Positions 35,556-44,379 of a stretch of 64,000 bases of DNA are shown here, piece after piece; within the stretch, counting starts at the first letter, position 1; every line of letters begins with the position of its first letter. The notes beneath the pieces are model-generated. The model was not told where the DNA came from, made no database searches, and saw only the letters and a list, made by a program, of their open reading frames with translations. The stretch is from Flavobacteriales bacterium (lineage in GTDB: Bacteria > Bacteroidota > Bacteroidia > Flavobacteriales_F > PHOS-HE28): contig JACJZG010000001.1 of the NCBI GenBank assembly GCA_020635715.1, forward strand, positions 62,001-126,000, written 5' to 3'. The translations under genes were made by a program, and so were the position numbers.

Positions 35556-37631
35556 TCAATCCATCGCCGTAAGCATGGTCACCGTCCCGCGTCGTTCGAA
35601 CTCCCGGCCGGCACCGTTCCGGTACTTGCAGTAGTAGGCATAGACCCCCATGGGAACAGGTTGTCCGCCGGCGGTCCCATCCCAGCCCTCGTCCGGGTCG
35701 ACCGTGGTCCAGAAGACCTGCCCCCACCGGTTGATGATGGACAACTCGTAGAAGGCCACATCGGCGTAGGCCAGTTCGGGCTTGAAGACGGAATTGACCC
35801 CACCGAGGACGAAGGCGTTCGGGATGTATACCAGCTCTTGTTGGACCGCGCATGCCCGATCGCTCAATGACCGGGCGTTCAGGCCAGAAGGGTTCGCGAC
35901 CTCCAAAGCCTCCACGGTGTAACAGAACCTTCCGGGTGTTCCGATGTAGGCGCTCACATCATCGGTCAGGGTCCACGGCTGATCAGCGGTCACCGTGAGC
36001 AGCGCTTCGGTTGCGTAACCGACCTGCCGCATGACCCGGTACCCCGCGATATCGCCATCCCATTCCTGGTAACCGTTCCAGGTGAGGGTATTCCTACCGT
36101 AGAGGTCCGAGACGACCCTGAGTTGGATGTTCCCACCCAGGTTGCTCGTCAAAGCCGCCTCGCCACAATCATCCACGACCACCACCCGATAGCGGTAGCT
36201 GCGACTGGCGGGGTCCACGTCCGTGTCGATGTAAGTGAAGGTGCTCGCGGGCGTGGGACCGAGCAGGAACACCTCCTCGAACGGACCGCCGTCCACGGAG
36301 CGTTCCAACCGGTACCCGCTCACTTGGGCAAGCACGTCGAGGCTGTCCACGACCGTGATCTCCCGATCCCCAGAGACCGTTACGGTGCGCAGGTAGTTGA
36401 AGGCCGGAAGACCGGGATGATCAGCGTAGACCTGGATCTTGTTGGAGATGCTCTCGAGCAAGCCCGGACCTTGGGAGGCGACCACGACGAACTCGTAGGT
36501 CTCGAAGGGGTCCACGGCTATGGAGACGTCCGTGGACGCTCCATCGACAATGGCCACAACGCTCCAACTCCCAGGGACGGTGCGCATGTGCACGGTGTAG
36601 TTCACAACGGCCCACCCGGCGTAGGGTGTCCAGAACAGATCGAACCGGCCCGCGCAGGGGTCGTACGCTTGAACCAGGTGGACGGTAGTGTGGAAAGGTT
36701 GCGTGGCACTGGTGTTCGGACTGGGTGGGTCGCCGGTCATGCACGTGTCGAAGGCCGCGACCGCAAAGGACTCAGGCCCAAGCCCTGGCGTACTATCCTC
36801 CCATTCGTAGGTCGAACTGGCACCGCCCCAGACCGTGTCAATAATGACCGCGCCTCCAGGAGCGTTGAACACGATGATGTACCCGTCCGTGTCGGCCTCG
36901 GGGCTGGGAAGCCAGGTAACGGTGGTCCGTCCGTTCCCGGTGGCGGTGGTATCCACGGTCACGGTGCTCATTACCGGTACGGAGGGCGGGGTCACGTCCC
37001 GGAAGATGTCCCCCGCCAAATTGCTGCTTGAGGTGCAGCCCGGGCTCGTGCGGCGGATCTGGAAGGTGAGCAGGTCCTCGCACACGGAGACCTCGTGTTG
37101 GTACGAGAACCGGTTACCTGGGACGGTGGCGATCTGCTGCCAGGTGCCCACGGGGTATTCCATCCATACCTGGAAGCTGTCCTCTGCGGAAGGCGGAACG
37201 GCCAGGTGGTTCCAGGATAGGTCCGCATTGCCCAGCGGGGTGCTCTGGAACACCTGCAAATAGATCGTGGAGATGGTATCCCCGGGTGCCGAGGTCTCTG
37301 GTGGGGCACCGTTGGTGACCGTGGTGATGAAATAGAAGACCGGACCGGCCGTGCCATCCGCAGTGGCGTCGGCGAACGTGCTGGTGGCCAGGCCCGGGAG
37401 CGTGGCCACCGCGGTGAAGGGCCCGCCGCTCGCAGTGGCGCGATGGATCTCGTAATGATCGAACTCCCCCAAGGGGTCGACCGGTGGTGCCCAGGTAAGG
37501 GTCACCTGCCCATTGGGGGCCACTGAAGCGCACAAGGGAGTGGTAGGTGCCAGCACCGCCAGCCCGGGGAAAGGCATTGCGATGGCCACCAGGAATAGGA
37601 GAAGGTGCTGGAACTTCGGTACCTGGAACAT
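35556..37631 (-). CDS. Secreted fibronectin-III-rich protein with T9SS type B tail
   Basis: 691 residues. The N-terminal hydrophobic segment (FQHLLLFLVAIAMPFPGLA) is the signal peptide, supporting ATG 37631. Several fibronectin type III domains follow: NGQVTLTWAPPVDPLGEFDHYEIHR, split here at VDPL, then GRTTVTWLPSPEADTDGYII, RYRVVVVDDCGEA, and NTLTWNGYQEWDGDIAGYRV. The C-terminus is the gliding-motility-type (CHU_C/type B) sorting domain: IPNAFVLGGVNSVFKPEL, FYELSIINRWGQVFW and GVYAYYCKYRN. Type B cargo of T9SS is usually released or linked to gliding/adhesion. No catalytic domain is seen. Confidence 0.88.
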   Translation of the reverse strand: MFQVPKFQHLLLFLVAIAMPFPGLAVLAPTTPLCASVAPNGQVTLTWAPPVDPLGEFDHYEIHRATASGGPFTAVATLPGLATSTFADATADGTAGPVFYFITTVTNGAPPETSAPGDTISTIYLQVFQSTPLGNADLSWNHLAVPPSAEDSFQVWMEYPVGTWQQIATVPGNRFSYQHEVSVCEDLLTFQIRRTSPGCTSSSNLAGDIFRDVTPPSVPVMSTVTVDTTATGNGRTTVTWLPSPEADTDGYIIVFNAPGGAVIIDTVWGGASSTYEWEDSTPGLGPESFAVAAFDTCMTGDPPSPNTSATQPFHTTVHLVQAYDPCAGRFDLFWTPYAGWAVVNYTVHMRTVPGSWSVVAIVDGASTDVSIAVDPFETYEFVVVASQGPGLLESISNKIQVYADHPGLPAFNYLRTVTVSGDREITVVDSLDVLAQVSGYRLERSVDGGPFEEVFLLGPTPASTFTYIDTDVDPASRSYRYRVVVVDDCGEAALTSNLGGNIQLRVVSDLYGRNTLTWNGYQEWDGDIAGYRVMRQVGYATEALLTVTADQPWTLTDDVSAYIGTPGRFCYTVEALEVANPSGLNARSLSDRACAVQQELVYIPNAFVLGGVNSVFKPELAYADVAFYELSIINRWGQVFWTTVDPDEGWDGTAGGQPVPMGVYAYYCKYRNGAGREFERRGTVTMLTAMD

Positions 37632-37681
37632 TGCCCCCACCCTGAATAGACGATCGTCCACCGTGTATTGTTGCCGGGGGG

Positions 37682-38650
37682 TCAGCATCCAACAGAAGTC
37701 TTCGCTGCTCCGACCACGGCTTGCAGGCCATCCCGGTACTCGCGCATGATGTCCTCGAGTATCTGTGCGGCAGGCTCGATGCGGTCGATCGCGGCGCTTA
37801 CCTGGCCGATCTCCAGTTCGCCCTCCACCAGGTCACCCTCGAACATGCCGCGTTTGGCGCGACCGCGGCCGAGCAAGGACCTCAGGTCGTCCACGGAGGC
37901 ACCTTTCCCGTAGGCTTCACGCACCTGTTGATAGAACGGATTATGCAAGAGGCGAACTGGGGCCAGCTCCTTGAGGGTCAAGGTAGTATCGCCCTCACGG
38001 GCCTCGACGACCCGTTGCTTGAAGGCTTCATGGGCCGAAGACTCTGATGCGCAGGCGAACCGACTCCCCACCTGCACTCCATCCGCACCCAGGCATTGGG
38101 CGGCGAGCATCGCACGGCCCGTGGCGATCCCACCGGCCGCGATCACCGGAATGGCCAGCGCCTGGGCAACGAGCGGAAGGAGGACGAAGGTGGTCGTTTC
38201 CTCCCTGCCGTTGTGCCCACCTGCCTCGAACCCCTCGGCCACCACGGCGTCGACGCCTGCATCCTGGGCGCGCAGGGCGAACTTCACGCTGCTTACAACA
38301 TGCACCACGGTATGCCCGGCATCCTTCAACCTCCTGGTCCACGTGGCCGGGTTGCCGGCGGAAGTGATCACGATGGGCACCTTCTCTTCGATGATCGTGT
38401 TCATGTGCTGCTCCACATCGGGGTACAGCATGGGCACGTTGACCGCGTAGGGCTTGTCGCTGGCGGCCTTGAACTTGCGGACGTGTTCACGGAGCACATC
38501 GGGGTACATGGAGCCCGAACCGATGACCCCGAGACCTCCCGCATTGCTGACCGCAGCCGCCAGTCGCCAGCCCGAACACCAGATCATACCAGCCTGAACA
38601 ACAGGGTATCGCACCCCGAACAAAGCGGTCACTCGTTCCGTATCACCCAT
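37682..38650 (-). CDS. Nitronate monooxygenase / FabK-like flavin oxidoreductase
   Basis: 322 residues, FMN-dependent TIM-barrel enzyme of the 2-nitropropane dioxygenase family. Motifs: YPVVQAGMIWCSGWRLAAAV at the N-terminus, VSNAGGLGVIGSGS, EGFEAGGHNG (flavin/phosphate region), IPVIAAGGIATG, ADGVQVGSRFA. The family oxidises alkyl nitronates or, as FabK, reduces enoyl-ACP; sequence alone does not decide between them, though no further fatty-acid gene is nearby. TAGATTTG lies upstream of ATG 38650, so it probably has its own promoter. It starts 156 bases from the divergent PorG-like gene. Confidence 0.88.
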   Translation of the reverse strand: MGDTERVTALFGVRYPVVQAGMIWCSGWRLAAAVSNAGGLGVIGSGSMYPDVLREHVRKFKAASDKPYAVNVPMLYPDVEQHMNTIIEEKVPIVITSAGNPATWTRRLKDAGHTVVHVVSSVKFALRAQDAGVDAVVAEGFEAGGHNGREETTTFVLLPLVAQALAIPVIAAGGIATGRAMLAAQCLGADGVQVGSRFACASESSAHEAFKQRVVEAREGDTTLTLKELAPVRLLHNPFYQQVREAYGKGASVDDLRSLLGRGRAKRGMFEGDLVEGELEIGQVSAAIDRIEPAAQILEDIMREYRDGLQAVVGAAKTSVGC

Positions 38651-38666
38651 TTCTTATCGTTGACCG

Positions 38667-38674
38667 CAAATCTA
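38667..38674 (-). promoter_or_regulatory. TAGATTTG -7 box for the flavin oxidoreductase gene
   Basis: Exact TAnnTTTG match on the minus strand, 16 bases before ATG 38650. Confidence 0.5.
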
Positions 38675-38768
38675 CCGGACCGGATACCTTCAACCGCCGA
38701 TCCCACCAGATCGGACAGCCATGTTGATATCCTGGTCGATCAAGGGAAGCATCCTAAAGGATCTTTCC

Positions 38769-38776
38769 TAAGTTTG
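38769..38776 (+). promoter_or_regulatory. TAAGTTTG -7 box for the PorG-like gene
   Basis: Exact TAnnTTTG match on the plus strand. It lies 9 bases before the in-frame ATG at 38786 and 30 before ATG 38807, which favours 38807 as the start. Confidence 0.55.
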
Positions 38777-38806
38777 CCCTTTGGCATGAGGAATGCCCTG
38801 AACGAC

Positions 38807-39772
38807 ATGAACTTGAGAATTCTACGCACGTCCTTCCTCACCGGTGGTCTCGCTTTGTTGATGGGCAGTGCATCCGCCCAGTATGCGTGGGACTTCGGCA
38901 TTCACCTTGGTGGTGCCAACTACCTCGGTGAAATGGGCGGCACGGACCAGCCGCGCCGCGATTTCGTATGGGACATGAAGTTGAGCCAGACGCGATGGGC
39001 CTTTGGTGGTTTCGCGCGTCGGAAGGTGAACCGATTGATATCGGTGAACACCGGCCTGCTCTACATGCGGATCCAAGGGGCTGATGAACTTTCCTCCTAT
39101 CGCCCACGCCGCGGCCGTAACCTGAACTTCCGCAATGACATGCTGGAGTGGTACCTGCGACCGGAGTTCACCATCTTCCAGGACAATGACCTCGGCGGCC
39201 GTGGTCGCTACCGGTTGGATTTCCGCTTGTTCGGTTACGTGGGTATCGCCGCTTATTACAGCAGCCCCAAAGGTCAGATCAACCGGGAGGGTGAGTTCTA
39301 CGCGCTCCGCGATATGCGCACCGAATTGGTGGACTATTCCTCGATCGGTGTTTCGGTGCCCGTGGGTATCGGCTTCCACTTCACCCAACGCCGTCGTCAC
39401 CGATTCGGCATGGACATTGGCTGGCGCACCACCTTCAGTGATTACCTGGACGATGTAAGCACGACGTACAAGGATCCGGATGCACTTCCCGATGGGCGTA
39501 ACGGTGTGGCCTTCCAGCTCTATGATCAGCGCCCGCTGGTCCCTGTGGGTGTTGATGTTCCGGCCGTGGAGAACTACGGTTACTACCAGGGTCCGGGACC
39601 GTCCGTGAAGAAGGAGAACCAACGTGGCGACCCGACCCACAACGACAGCTATCTGACGCTGACGCTGACCTACAGCTATGTGTTGCGTGGCCAGTCCAAC
39701 TTCTACCGCCAGCGTTACAACTGGATGCGCGGGAACAAGCGTGTCGGTCGCAAGTCGCGCGCCAAGTTCTGA
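38807..39772 (+). CDS. Outer-membrane beta-barrel protein, PorG/DUF6089 family
   Basis: 321 residues. Signal peptide (LRILRTSFLTGGLALLMGSASAQ) then AWDFGIHLGGANYLGEMGG, the family opening. Alternating hydrophobic strands and aromatic girdle residues (WYLRPEFTIF, RLDFRLFGYVGIAAYY, VSVPVGIGFHF, LTLTLTYSYVL) fit a small beta-barrel, and the C-terminus is basic (KRVGRKSRAKF). PorG-like proteins are part of or linked to the type IX secretion machine, which fits the many T9SS substrates in this window. Start chosen from signal peptide and promoter position. A terminator follows the gene. Confidence 0.82.
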   Translation: MNLRILRTSFLTGGLALLMGSASAQYAWDFGIHLGGANYLGEMGGTDQPRRDFVWDMKLSQTRWAFGGFARRKVNRLISVNTGLLYMRIQGADELSSYRPRRGRNLNFRNDMLEWYLRPEFTIFQDNDLGGRGRYRLDFRLFGYVGIAAYYSSPKGQINREGEFYALRDMRTELVDYSSIGVSVPVGIGFHFTQRRRHRFGMDIGWRTTFSDYLDDVSTTYKDPDALPDGRNGVAFQLYDQRPLVPVGVDVPAVENYGYYQGPGPSVKKENQRGDPTHNDSYLTLTLTYSYVLRGQSNFYRQRYNWMRGNKRVGRKSRAKF

Positions 39773-39790
39773 TCGGACCTGATCCCAATG

Positions 39791-39823
39791 GAAGGGCCGT
39801 TCGAAGGAACGGCCCTTCTTCTA
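39791..39823 (+). terminator. Rho-independent terminator of the PorG-like gene
   Basis: Eleven-base arms GAAGGGCCGTT and AACGGCCCTTC around a 6-base loop, followed by TTCT. It begins 18 bases after the stop and also separates it from the convergent epimerase gene. Confidence 0.8.
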
Positions 39824-39891
39824 TTGTACCGGCATGGACCGATGGCTCCCGGAGCCTTGGTCGCCCGGGACCTGCTGCACGCGAGCTTCGT

Positions 39892-40827
39892 TCAGCGCCG
39901 GGGACCGGCTTCCTTGATGATCCGCATGAGGCCTTCACGCAGGGGTAGCGCAGGACGTCCCAGCAGCTGATCCATCCGCGTGACATCGGGCATCCGGCGG
40001 GTCATATCCCCTTCCTCCAGCGGAGGCAGGTGAACGATGCGCGAGCGACTGCCGGTGAGCTCGACGATCAGCTCTGCCAGCGCCTTGATGGTGATCTCAT
40101 CATTGGATCCGATGTTGACCACATCGTTGATCACCTCGCCCTTGTGGAACGCGTTGAGACAGGCATCGATGTTGTCATCGATGTAGCAGAAGGTGCGCGT
40201 CTGTAGTCCATCACCGTAGAGGGTGATGTCCTCGTTGGCCAAGGCTGCGCGCAGGAATTTGGCCACCACGAAATCGCGGCTCTGCTTCGGGCCGTAGGTA
40301 TTGAAGAAGCGGAAGATGGTATAGGGCAGCCCGTACTCCTTCTGGTAGGACCGCAGGAAGGCCTCGCCGATGTTCTTCACGATGGCGTAGGGCAGCTTCG
40401 AATTCAGCGGGGTCGTCTGTTCGTTCTGCGGGATCTCCACCGGTTCACCATACACCTCGCTGCTGCTCGAAAAGAGCACACGCTGCACGCCGGTGTTCTT
40501 GGAGAGGTCCAATACGTTGCGGATCCCGTCGATATCGCGCAGGACCATCACCGGATTCTCGGTGGTGCGTTTGACACCGACCACGGCGGCATAGTGGAAC
40601 ACGAAGTCGGGACGATGTGCGTAGAACACGCTGCTGATGTCCTCGAACCGGTTCACATCGCACTTGATGAAGTGCAGGTTGGACCGCCTTGGTTCCACCA
40701 CCTTGCCCACTTCGCCCGTGAGCAGGTTGTCCACCACCACCACCGTGTTCTTCGGGTCCTCCGCCAGCTTCAAGGCCAGATCACTGGCGATGAATCCGGC
40801 TCCACCTGTCACTAGGATGCTTGCCAT
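39892..40827 (-). CDS. NAD-dependent nucleotide-sugar epimerase/dehydratase (extended SDR)
   Basis: 311 residues. Rossmann motif VTGGAGFIA, catalytic Ser-Tyr-Lys as SSSSEVYGE and YAIVKN, substrate region RFFNTYGP and QTRTFCYIDD, all of the extended short-chain dehydrogenase family acting on UDP- or dTDP-sugars. Exact substrate is uncertain; the closest pattern is of UDP-glucuronate decarboxylase/epimerase types. ATG 40827 puts MASILVTGG at the N-terminus; longer readings have no support. TAGATTTA, one base off the promoter box, lies upstream. Its place next to Wzy and the glycan genes suggests a sugar precursor for surface polysaccharide. Confidence 0.87.
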   Translation of the reverse strand: MASILVTGGAGFIASDLALKLAEDPKNTVVVVDNLLTGEVGKVVEPRRSNLHFIKCDVNRFEDISSVFYAHRPDFVFHYAAVVGVKRTTENPVMVLRDIDGIRNVLDLSKNTGVQRVLFSSSSEVYGEPVEIPQNEQTTPLNSKLPYAIVKNIGEAFLRSYQKEYGLPYTIFRFFNTYGPKQSRDFVVAKFLRAALANEDITLYGDGLQTRTFCYIDDNIDACLNAFHKGEVINDVVNIGSNDEITIKALAELIVELTGSRSRIVHLPPLEEGDMTRRMPDVTRMDQLLGRPALPLREGLMRIIKEAGPRR

Positions 40828-40862
40828 GTTCGATTGATCCGGTAAATCTAAATGCTGGCGCT

Positions 40863-41888
40863 TCACCGGCGCGACCTTCTGCGCAACAGCCAGCCGGCGG
40901 CGCACAGCGCAAGGGCTGTGAACGCGCCGTACCAGAACACGGGACTGGTCACGTTCTTTCTGATCAGGTACGGGATGCGCCGCCAGTGGAAGGTCTGCCA
41001 GGTCCCTTGATGCGCTTCCCACCAATCGGCATCGTAGGCCGTAACGTCCTCCACCGGCCGTCCGGTCAGGGATCGAAGTTCCCATCGGATGCCGTCGGGA
41101 CCGACATCGGCGATGAGCAGGGCATCGCGCAACTGATCACGCACGGCGCACTGGATGTAGGTGATGTTCCGTTCGTGCGGTTGGAAGAACAGGCTTGCGG
41201 GTGCACGTCCGGCCATACTGCCGCTTATCCAGTACACCTCAACCCGCTCGGCCAGCCTTCTCAATACAGGCAGTACATCGGCCTCGTAGTTGCATCCGGT
41301 CAACGATCGGGTATTTCCGGCGAACAGCTTCGCGTAGCGGTCGATGCCCTCCGACCACACGGGTCGGTGGCTGACAACGAAGAGCCTGTCCACCTGCCCA
41401 TCCGCAGCCTCCGCCCCCACGGTCCTCAATGCCTCGAGCTGATCCCCTTCGATATCACTATCGTCCCGCTCCGTATCGAAGAGCAGGATCCGATCGCGGC
41501 CCATGTCGATGCGTTGCGGCATGGGAGAGCGGTAGGCATGCCCCTCCAGGTCGTGGTTGCCCGGCGCGTTGAAGAGCGGTACCTCCAGACGAGCGAACAA
41601 GGCGGAGGCATATCGGGCACTATCCTCATCCGGTCGGAGAAAGAGGTCACCGGTACTGAGGAGGAGGTTGGCGCGCGTGGCGTTGATCGCATCCACGTTC
41701 GCCAGGATGGTGGCCGCGGGATAGCCCGAGGCGTTCGTGCTTGATCCGTGGAAATGCCCGCCGATGAGCAGGCGGTAATGCCCCGTGCTATCCGGCCCAT
41801 GCACCACGCGTCCGTTGTATGGTGAGACCTGGGCCGCAGCAGCGAACGCCACGGACCCGGCCAGCAGGAGGAAGCACTTCCTGGTCAT
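40863..41888 (-). CDS. Membrane-anchored calcineurin-like metallophosphoesterase
   Basis: 341 residues. Signal peptide ending AFAAAAQ. Metallophosphoesterase motifs: GGHFHGSS at the N-terminus, STGDLFLRPDED, APGNHDLEGH, and VVSHRPVWSEG. A C-terminal transmembrane helix (YGAFTALALCAAGWLL) ends in RRRSRR, so the catalytic domain should face the periplasm. GNHD and SHRP supply metal ligands, but the motif I Asp-x-His and last GHxH are replaced or not evident, so catalytic competence is uncertain. It overlaps the preceding CotH-like gene by ATGA. In context it might reverse or process phosphate groups added by the CotH-like kinases; that is inference. Confidence 0.75.
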   Translation of the reverse strand: MTRKCFLLLAGSVAFAAAAQVSPYNGRVVHGPDSTGHYRLLIGGHFHGSSTNASGYPAATILANVDAINATRANLLLSTGDLFLRPDEDSARYASALFARLEVPLFNAPGNHDLEGHAYRSPMPQRIDMGRDRILLFDTERDDSDIEGDQLEALRTVGAEAADGQVDRLFVVSHRPVWSEGIDRYAKLFAGNTRSLTGCNYEADVLPVLRRLAERVEVYWISGSMAGRAPASLFFQPHERNITYIQCAVRDQLRDALLIADVGPDGIRWELRSLTGRPVEDVTAYDADWWEAHQGTWQTFHWRRIPYLIRKNVTSPVFWYGAFTALALCAAGWLLRRRSRR

Positions 41889-44359
41889 GGCGTTCTCGTC
41901 ACATTGATCGCCTCACCGTTGACCGACACCTCATTACCCTTGCCCACTTTAACGGGCTTTGGTGCGTCGAGGGTGGCGTCGCTGAGCACCACGTGCGCCG
42001 CGCCGTGGCGTGCATGCATGGGCTCCACATCCAAGGGTGCAGCCTGCCTGGAGGAGATGCGTGCACCATTCACTTCGAGCGAGGCGCCTTCCGAAACGGC
42101 CAGGACATCCTTGGTCGCATCCCAATCCCCACCTTCGATCCGCACCCTGCCGGCCTCATCGATCACGAGCGCATTGCTCATCGCGCCGAGCACCGTGGTG
42201 CCCGTGAAGCTGGCGGCACCTCCCTTCACCTTCACGGCATCATCCCCAGCCCCTAGGAAGCGCACCTTGTTGAGGGTGGTGTTCGCATAACCCAGGGTGA
42301 TCTGGTCCCTGGCTCCGGTGAACGAGCAGGCGTTGAACTCCGCCTGGCTCCGCACCACTTCCAAAAGATCGCGGGTGCGCACTTCACCAAGATCGCACGC
42401 GATCCAGGTCGATGAAGCCTGTTGCAGGATGATCGATGGGACCGCCCTCTCGTCCGCCCCAAAGCCTTCGAACCTGACGTGTTCGAACCGGCTACGACCT
42501 GACGTGGTGAGCAGCACCATTCCACCTCCGCTGGCATCCGAAGACCCCATGGTGATCGGCATTTCCTCCAAGCCGATCAGGTGCATGGGAGAGCGGGAAA
42601 CGATCCGGGCACCCTTCACCAGATCCATCTTCAACGGCGACGTGGCGTTCACGGTATATCCCGCGGGGATGAAGATGTCGTGGTCCACCGTGTGCGTGCC
42701 AGGCGGTATGGTGATGGAGCCTTCCTCTTCATTGAAACGGAGCAGGGGCTCGGCGCGGGGGTTCCAGTTGATCGGTTCGGCGACGGACGGTATGGAGAGA
42801 CCATCGGTATAGGCGTAGGGGAACGCCTCCACGTTCCGCTGCGTACTTGCGCCCAGGACGGCGTACCGGAGCGTGAGCTTGTCCGGCGGCGCCTGGCGCC
42901 ATGCCTCGTTGAGCGGAATGCGCAGATCGACGGGTGTTCCTACCGTGCCGGGCCGCCTGCAGGGGATGATGATGCGCTGCGCAGGCGGAAGCACGCTTCC
43001 ATCCAGGGCGACCGCGCCGAAGACCTCAATGGGCAGTCCCTCGATGGGGATCACTGTGATGCGCAAGGTGTCGGGGTCCATGGCGGCGTAGGCATGGAAG
43101 CCCTTGGGGACATCGAGCAGGCGCCGGATCACAAGCTGGTTCTTCCGGTAAAGCTGGCGGTCCAGCTCCTTGTAGGGGAACTCCCGGTAGATGATCGCCG
43201 ATGCGCTATCCAACGCCGGTGCGAGCGCGGTGAAGGCACTGTCCAGGAACTCCGGACGCGAGACGCGCTCGAGCTGGTGCACGTATGCCGCGAAGACCTC
43301 CGGGTCGTTGAAGTAGGCGTCATGCAGGTCCATGGACTGTGCGATGGTCCCGATGTAGCGATCGGAACCCGCCAGTGTCCGGATCGGAAAGGCACTGAAG
43401 CTCTCGTAGGCGATCGGTTCCACGCGCCGAAGCACCGGATCGTAGTAGAACTTGACGTCGCTCCAATCCATGCTGTGATGGCCGCCCACCAGATCGAGGA
43501 TGGCGTGGCGCTTCGCGATCAGGTCCGTATCAAAGACCTGCGATGCTGGCAGCTCGCCCCGGCGGAAGGCCATCATGCGGCCAACGGCATCGGCGAAGTA
43601 GCCGAGCTGCACGGAGTCCTTCTCCAGGCCACCGGATCCGAAGGCATCAATGGCGGCGGCTTGATAGGCGGCGAAGGGCTCGTTGTACCGCACCTTCTCG
43701 ATCATGTTCAACCGATGTTCCCAGAACAGGCCGGGATCGAACCGGAAGATGGGCCCCTTCATGCGGCCATTGTTGGCCAACAACTCCGGTCCGAAGTGTT
43801 CCTCGTACGCATAGACCCCGAGATCATCCCCATTGAAGGTGAGGCGCACGAAGCCGTAGCGCAGGGCGACCATGCCCTCCCCGCGCATGAGCCGATGATA
43901 GAACCAGTCGCAGAGGTAGTTCCGTGTGCCCGGGTGCTGGAGGGAGAACCGCTGCATGCCCTTGAACCCATGATCCTTCTTCGCCAGCACACGGAAGGAC
44001 CACTTGTCGCCGGTCACGTGGTCGGCCATCTTGCCCTTGATCCGCACCTTCACCTTGAAGGTGGTGCCTGCGGCGGTGAACTCACCGGGTACGTAATCGT
44101 TGCCTTCACGCATGATAACGCCCCTGTCACGTGCGGCATCCACCACACCCTGGAGCGCATCCATATCGGCCTGGTCCACCTTCAAGGCTACGACCTCCGG
44201 CTCCACCTGGAATGACGCCGGGTAGTTGACCCACCATTGGTGTATGAACCGCCGCAGGCCCGGATGGCCTTTGTGCTTCAGGGCGCGATCACCGAAGAAG
44301 GCGGCGAGACCCAGCAGGACGGCGAGAACAGCAAGTACGATCGGTAGACGGCGTTTCAT
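41885..44359 (-). CDS. CotH-family kinase-like protein fused to a C-terminal beta-helix
   Basis: 824 residues. An N-terminal membrane helix (LPIVLAVLAVLLGLAAFF) is followed by a CotH-like region (about 55-400): KVKVRIKGKMADHVTGDKW, RFSLQHPGTRNYLCDWFYHRL, then GFVRLTFNGDDLGVYAYEEHF and HSMDWSDVKFYYD (295-307), which match the nucleotide- and metal-binding parts of CotH. From about 590 on the protein has regular short hydrophobic strands with conserved Asn/Gly turns (FEHVRFEGFG, FNACSFTGARDQITLG, LNKVRFLGAGDDAVKVKG), a right-handed beta-helix pattern. CotH proteins phosphorylate secreted substrates; whether this one does is unknown. Confidence 0.8.
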   Translation of the reverse strand: MKRRLPIVLAVLAVLLGLAAFFGDRALKHKGHPGLRRFIHQWWVNYPASFQVEPEVVALKVDQADMDALQGVVDAARDRGVIMREGNDYVPGEFTAAGTTFKVKVRIKGKMADHVTGDKWSFRVLAKKDHGFKGMQRFSLQHPGTRNYLCDWFYHRLMRGEGMVALRYGFVRLTFNGDDLGVYAYEEHFGPELLANNGRMKGPIFRFDPGLFWEHRLNMIEKVRYNEPFAAYQAAAIDAFGSGGLEKDSVQLGYFADAVGRMMAFRRGELPASQVFDTDLIAKRHAILDLVGGHHSMDWSDVKFYYDPVLRRVEPIAYESFSAFPIRTLAGSDRYIGTIAQSMDLHDAYFNDPEVFAAYVHQLERVSRPEFLDSAFTALAPALDSASAIIYREFPYKELDRQLYRKNQLVIRRLLDVPKGFHAYAAMDPDTLRITVIPIEGLPIEVFGAVALDGSVLPPAQRIIIPCRRPGTVGTPVDLRIPLNEAWRQAPPDKLTLRYAVLGASTQRNVEAFPYAYTDGLSIPSVAEPINWNPRAEPLLRFNEEEGSITIPPGTHTVDHDIFIPAGYTVNATSPLKMDLVKGARIVSRSPMHLIGLEEMPITMGSSDASGGGMVLLTTSGRSRFEHVRFEGFGADERAVPSIILQQASSTWIACDLGEVRTRDLLEVVRSQAEFNACSFTGARDQITLGYANTTLNKVRFLGAGDDAVKVKGGAASFTGTTVLGAMSNALVIDEAGRVRIEGGDWDATKDVLAVSEGASLEVNGARISSRQAAPLDVEPMHARHGAAHVVLSDATLDAPKPVKVGKGNEVSVNGEAINVTRTP

Positions 44360-44379
44360 CTTCGGTTGCAGGCGTGGTA

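Noticed and set aside
38096..38806. N-terminal extension of the PorG-like gene by about 237 residues
   Set aside because: It is antisense to the flavin oxidoreductase gene and would cross the promoter box at 38769; the signal peptide starts at 38807.
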